A DNA stretch of 7,323 nt, from the NCBI GenBank assembly GCA_040235505.1, contig JBECKW010000232.1:1-7323 (forward strand), read 5' to 3'. This stretch comes from JBECKW01 sp040235505. Lineage in GTDB: Bacteria > Desulfobacterota > Desulfobacteria > Desulfobacterales > JAFDDL01. The translations under genes were made by a program, and so were the position numbers. Every line of letters begins with the position of its first letter. Positions within the stretch are counted from its first letter, which is position 1. Below the pieces are notes generated by a model, which did no database searches, was not told the origin of the DNA, and saw only the letters and a program-made list of their open reading frames with translations. Below are positions 5,000 to 7,323 of this stretch, piece by piece.

Positions 5000-6880
5000 A
5001 TGAAAAGAGGAAACGCTGTATTGATGGCCACTCTGGGTGCAGTTGCGCTGATGATAATGCCGTTCTCGACAGCTTTCGCAGCGGAAAAAATTTTGAAGGC
5101 CGGAGAAACGTGGGAGGTTGCCGAAACCACGGACTTGACGAAACTTGTCATCGCCGAAGGAGCAAACATTCAAGCGCCCGAGGGCCATACGGTGACGCTG
5201 TCGGTGGACACTGTCGGGACCCCGATGGAACCCGGAACATACGAGGGTGATGTGGTGCTGACGGTCAATGAGGAAATTAAAATGGGCTCGGCTTCCCCCG
5301 GGGGGGGAATGCCTCCGAGTGGCGGGACACCCCCGAGTGGCGGGGTACCTGGCGGCACTGGCGGGCCTGGTGGTACGGAGGGCGCCGGCGGTGCTCCACC
5401 GGGCGGCGGGATGTCCGCGCCTCCCGGCGGGGAAGGTATGCCACCGGGCGGATCGAATGTTTTCCGGGCAGCGATTTACGTTGAAAACGGGAAATATATT
5501 CCGGAAAAATCGGTGGCGGCAATAGTAAGTCGAGGCACCGTGAGTGATACGGCCGCCGAAGATATCAAGATCAACTCAACGGAGGGTAAATTCAACGGCA
5601 TCATCGTCGCCGGTGACAAGAAATCCACCTATTCCATCGACAAACCGATGATCCTGCTTTCCGGCAACGGCGGGGACGATGCCAGTGGACTGGGAGACGG
5701 CATCATGGCCACCGGGAATGCGGAAGTCTTCGTCAAGGATGCCAAGATCTACAATTCCGGCGCCAACCGGTCCGCCGTGTTCGTGAGCGGCCACGGCATC
5801 GTGCATGTGGATGACTCCGACATCGAAGTGGAAAACGGGCCCAAGGAGAGCGCCGGCTCGTCCTTCAATGCCGGCGGCGTCATGATGGCCGGTCCCTGGC
5901 TTCTCGGGATCACCGGAAATGTCCGGGCCACCAACGTGGTGGAAAGCGGCACGGCATACTATACGAACACCCATATCAAATCCCAGGGTTGGGGCGCTCT
6001 TTCCACGGACGGTCCGGTGAAGGTGCGGCTCTACGCCACCAACTGCCTCATCGAGACGGTGGAAAGCGGATACGGCGCATACTCCATCGGGGACTGCATC
6101 GATACCTTCAAGGGCTGCACCTTCAATGTGGCGGACTACGGCGTGATCCTCTGCGACAACTCCACGGATATCTTCACCGACAGGACCATCGTCAACTCCG
6201 GGAGAATCGGTGTCATGATGCACACCGGCACCGGCGGGGGCAAGCTGATTATCGACAAGGGGAGCCAGTTCAATACAAAGGATACCGTGATCCAGGTCAA
6301 GGGGCGCGGAACGGACATCCTGGTGGATGGGGCCGTCCTGCACACCGACAGCGGGGTGATTCTTCAGTCCATGGCAAACGACGATCCCTTTTTCGTTGCC
6401 GGAAAGGGAGATTCCATGGGGGCAAAGGGGTACAGCAAGGATGTGAACGCCGTTTTTAAAAATACGATCCTCGAAGGGGATATCATCAACAGCTATACGA
6501 CCGTCAGCCCGGTCAATGTCACTTTCGAAAACGCCACCATCACCGGCGCCATCACCACCGGCACCGTGCAGCAACCCCTGGGCCCCAACGGCGAGAAACT
6601 CACCCTGCAGACACCGGAGCTTTACTACCTGATCGGCCGGACGAAGAACACCTATTGCGCCAGGTTCGAAGACCCTTACGGGGTCAGCGTTACCCTGGAC
6701 AAAAAATCATCCTGGGTGGTGACCAAGACATCATACCTGACCCACCTGAGCGTCGGCAGTAACGAATCGGTCTCCGCCCCCACGGGCTACGAGGTGACCA
6801 TGACCGTGAACGGAGTCGTTACCCTCATCAATGCCGGTACCTACGATGGAAAAATCGTACTGAAGGTCACCAAAATGTAA
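5000..6880 (+). CDS. Exported beta-helix surface protein with duplicated terminal module
   Basis: The 626-residue product starts with a Sec signal peptide: MKRGN, a hydrophobic core to residue 22, and AFAA before Glu29. Residues 38-89 form a small beta-rich module. Residues 97-152 are a Gly/Pro-rich, nearly charge-free hinge. Residues 155-520 read as short Val/Ile-rich strands alternating with Asn/Asp/Gly turns (for example VFVKDAKIYNSG, FVSGHGIVHVDDSDIEVENG), the look of a right-handed parallel beta-helix. Residues 572-623 repeat the N-terminal module at 21 of 52 identical positions without a gap (W, LT, AP, GTYxG, VLxV conserved). No catalytic motif, LPXTG, PEP-CTERM or autotransporter barrel is visible, so attachment and ligand are unknown; adhesion or polysaccharide binding are possibilities. 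The ATG at 5000 is chosen over the in-frame GTG at 4901 because AAGGGGGG precedes it and the signal peptide begins there; the 33 extra residues are basic and would hide the signal. It is transcribed alone and ends at a strong terminator. Confidence 0.75.
   Translation: MKRGNAVLMATLGAVALMIMPFSTAFAAEKILKAGETWEVAETTDLTKLVIAEGANIQAPEGHTVTLSVDTVGTPMEPGTYEGDVVLTVNEEIKMGSASPGGGMPPSGGTPPSGGVPGGTGGPGGTEGAGGAPPGGGMSAPPGGEGMPPGGSNVFRAAIYVENGKYIPEKSVAAIVSRGTVSDTAAEDIKINSTEGKFNGIIVAGDKKSTYSIDKPMILLSGNGGDDASGLGDGIMATGNAEVFVKDAKIYNSGANRSAVFVSGHGIVHVDDSDIEVENGPKESAGSSFNAGGVMMAGPWLLGITGNVRATNVVESGTAYYTNTHIKSQGWGALSTDGPVKVRLYATNCLIETVESGYGAYSIGDCIDTFKGCTFNVADYGVILCDNSTDIFTDRTIVNSGRIGVMMHTGTGGGKLIIDKGSQFNTKDTVIQVKGRGTDILVDGAVLHTDSGVILQSMANDDPFFVAGKGDSMGAKGYSKDVNAVFKNTILEGDIINSYTTVSPVNVTFENATITGAITTGTVQQPLGPNGEKLTLQTPELYYLIGRTKNTYCARFEDPYGVSVTLDKKSSWVVTKTSYLTHLSVGSNESVSAPTGYEVTMTVNGVVTLINAGTYDGKIVLKVTKM
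5295..5307 (+). repeat. C5-G8 homopolymer run inside the beta-helix gene
   Basis: Five C are followed by eight G at the start of the Gly/Pro-rich hinge (codons for Ser-Pro-Gly-Gly-Gly). G-tracts of this length can slip during replication. Loss or gain of one G would cut the protein after its first module, so it is a possible but unproven phase-variation site. It could equally be incidental to glycine codon use. Confidence 0.5.
5312..5347 (+). repeat. Two tandem 18-bp units in the Gly/Pro hinge
   Basis: Two adjacent 18-bp units (5312-5329 and 5330-5347) match at 15 positions and encode PPSGGT/PPSGGV. The rest of the hinge to about 5455 is made of diverged GG/PPGG units. In-frame expansion or contraction could change hinge length. 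Confidence 0.6.
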
Positions 6881-6885
6881 GGTGG

Positions 6886-6924
6886 AAAGGTCGGGCCGGT
6901 TTTGAAGCCGGCCCGACCTTTTTT
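6886..6924 (+). terminator. Intrinsic terminator of the beta-helix gene
   Basis: AAAGGTCGGGCCGG (6886-6899) pairs perfectly with CCGGCCCGACCTTT (6908-6921) around an 8-nt loop, followed by T to 6924. The stem begins 5 bases after the stop codon. The A-tract on the other side makes it partly bidirectional, but no convergent gene is visible. Confidence 0.93.
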
Positions 6925-6970
6925 CCCGAGGCTCCGAGACCGGATCAAAAAGATTTTCCGACAATGAGTC

Positions 6971-6998
6971 TTGCCACTGTGTATCGAAGTATTATACT
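6971..6998 (+). promoter_or_regulatory. Probable sigma-70-type promoter for katG
   Basis: TTGCCA (6971-6976) and TATACT (6993-6998) each match consensus at five of six bases with a 16-bp spacer. It is the best promoter-like pair in the window. The start point would be near 7005, giving katG a leader of about 265 nt. It lies between the terminator of the preceding gene and katG, as expected for an independent gene. Confidence 0.55.
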
Positions 6999-6999
6999 T
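6987..6999. promoter_or_regulatory. Palindromic operator candidate over the katG -10
   Basis: AAGTAT-T-ATACTT is a perfect 6-1-6 inverted repeat that contains the whole -10 hexamer. AT-rich palindromes with a one-base centre are typical of Fur-family repressors, and PerR of that family commonly controls katG. The sequence is not a close match to the Bacillus PerR box, so the regulator is only a suggestion. Confidence 0.4.
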
Positions 7000-7060
7000 A
7001 TTAAAACATGTCTCTCCTTAATCGAATGAATGGGGAGATCGACCTGTCTGAAGAAAGCCG

Positions 7061-7075
7061 ACCAACTGGGTTGGT
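7061..7075 (+). repeat. Hairpin ACCAAC-TGG-GTTGGT in the katG leader
   Basis: A perfect 6-bp stem with a 3-nt loop lies about 55 nt after the predicted transcription start. A direct repeat GCCGACC overlaps its left arm (7057-7063) and abuts its right arm (7076-7082). A short TTTT follows at 7084, too weak and too far away to call an attenuator. Confidence 0.4.
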
Positions 7076-7219
7076 GCCGACCGTTTTCGATGATCGGGAT
7101 GAAACGACTTCCGGCCGCAGATATTGCATTCTAAAAGTGATCCTCCAGTTCCTCCGGTTTTACTGAAATCAAACGGCAAGTGCTGAAATTGATTCGACAG
7201 ACGGGCACCGAAACACGAG

Positions 7220-7240
7220 ATTCATAGCGCCTCTATGAAT
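7220..7240. promoter_or_regulatory. Perfect 8-5-8 palindrome ahead of katG
   Basis: ATTCATAG and CTATGAAT flank CGCCT. The repeat ends 15 nt before the Shine-Dalgarno sequence and 29 nt before the katG start. It could be a second operator for a dimeric regulator or an RNA hairpin affecting translation or stability. No -35/-10 pair is evident near it, which slightly favours an RNA role. Confidence 0.5.
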
Positions 7241-7255
7241 AAAATCAGAAAACGG

Positions 7256-7263
7256 AAGGAGGA
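7256..7263 (+). promoter_or_regulatory. Strong ribosome binding site of katG
   Basis: AAGGAGGA lies 6 bases before the ATG at 7270 and fixes that start. TCTCCTT near the 5' end of the predicted leader (7013-7019) is complementary to part of it, so long-range masking is conceivable but unproven. Confidence 0.8.
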
Positions 7264-7269
7264 AGCTTT

Positions 7270-7323
7270 ATGAATGACGAAAGCAAATGCCCGGTAACGG
7301 GTAGAATGAGCAGACCCATTGCC
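7270..7323 (+). CDS. katG: Catalase-peroxidase KatG, N-terminal fragment (runs off the window)
   Basis: Only 18 codons are inside the window: MNDESKCPVTGRMSRPIA. The ESKCPVTG stretch is the characteristic opening of bacterial KatG proteins (compare the common SKCPVTGG start), which are heme enzymes of about 700-740 residues that destroy hydrogen peroxide and protect anaerobes and aerobes alike. The strong Shine-Dalgarno sequence supports the start. None of the catalytic residues (distal Arg-Trp-His, proximal His, the Trp-Tyr-Met adduct) can be checked because they lie beyond the end. Upstream lie a promoter with an overlapping palindrome and a long leader, consistent with peroxide-responsive control. 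Identification rests on a short motif, so it is good but not certain. Confidence 0.75.
   Translation, partial: MNDESKCPVTGRMSRPIA

Noticed and set aside
5576..6574. A 332-codon open frame on the minus strand
   Set aside because: It is antisense to the beta-helix gene, which has a signal peptide, ribosome site and terminator. The translation (many His, Asp, Gly, Val) is the mirror of Asn/Asp/Gly-rich coding and has no ribosome site.
7026..7166. A 46-codon frame in the katG leader
   Set aside because: No ribosome site precedes its ATG (the bases before it are CTCTCCTTAATCG), it runs through a hairpin, and the product is not recognisable. A leader peptide cannot be excluded but has no positive evidence.

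Overview
This window looks like chromosomal DNA of a Gram-negative-type, probably anaerobic bacterium of about 50% G+C. I suspect a Desulfobacterota (deltaproteobacterial) genome, from the mix of a POT-type transporter, an exported M3 peptidase, a catalase-peroxidase and intergenic palindromes rich in ATCGGTATCGGGATCG. That assignment is inference; no rRNA or diagnostic marker gene is present.

Layout, left to right. (1) 92-3476, plus strand: a tight two-gene unit with a 13-nt gap. It holds a 12-helix proton-dependent oligopeptide (POT/PTR2) transporter and an oligoendopeptidase F-like zinc peptidase (M3) with a Sec signal peptide. The simplest reading is a peptide-scavenging module: peptides are trimmed outside the cytoplasm and the products imported by proton symport. 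A 58-codon gene of unknown function (3523-3699) follows on the same strand. (2) 3700-3903: a short convergent junction with two hairpins. (3) 3904-4200, minus strand: a 98-residue protein of dimeric alpha/beta-barrel appearance. (4) 4201-4999: about 800 bases with no convincing gene but two large imperfect palindromes (about 4351-4492 and 4601-4807). The first is flanked by 14-bp direct repeats, as a non-autonomous palindromic insertion would be. (5) 5000-6880, plus strand: an exported, probably surface-associated right-handed beta-helix protein. A Gly/Pro-rich hinge follows its N-terminal module, and the same ~52-residue module recurs at its C-terminus. It ends in a textbook terminator (6886-6924). 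(6) 6925-7323: an approximately 340-nt intergenic region with a good sigma-70-type promoter whose -10 lies inside a 13-bp palindrome, a long leader with two hairpins, and the first 18 codons of katG.

The most unusual items are the duplicated bookend module of the beta-helix protein, the two palindromic elements in the 800-bp gap, and the long structured katG leader with a probable operator over its promoter. I saw no CRISPR array, tRNA, rRNA, transposase or phage gene.
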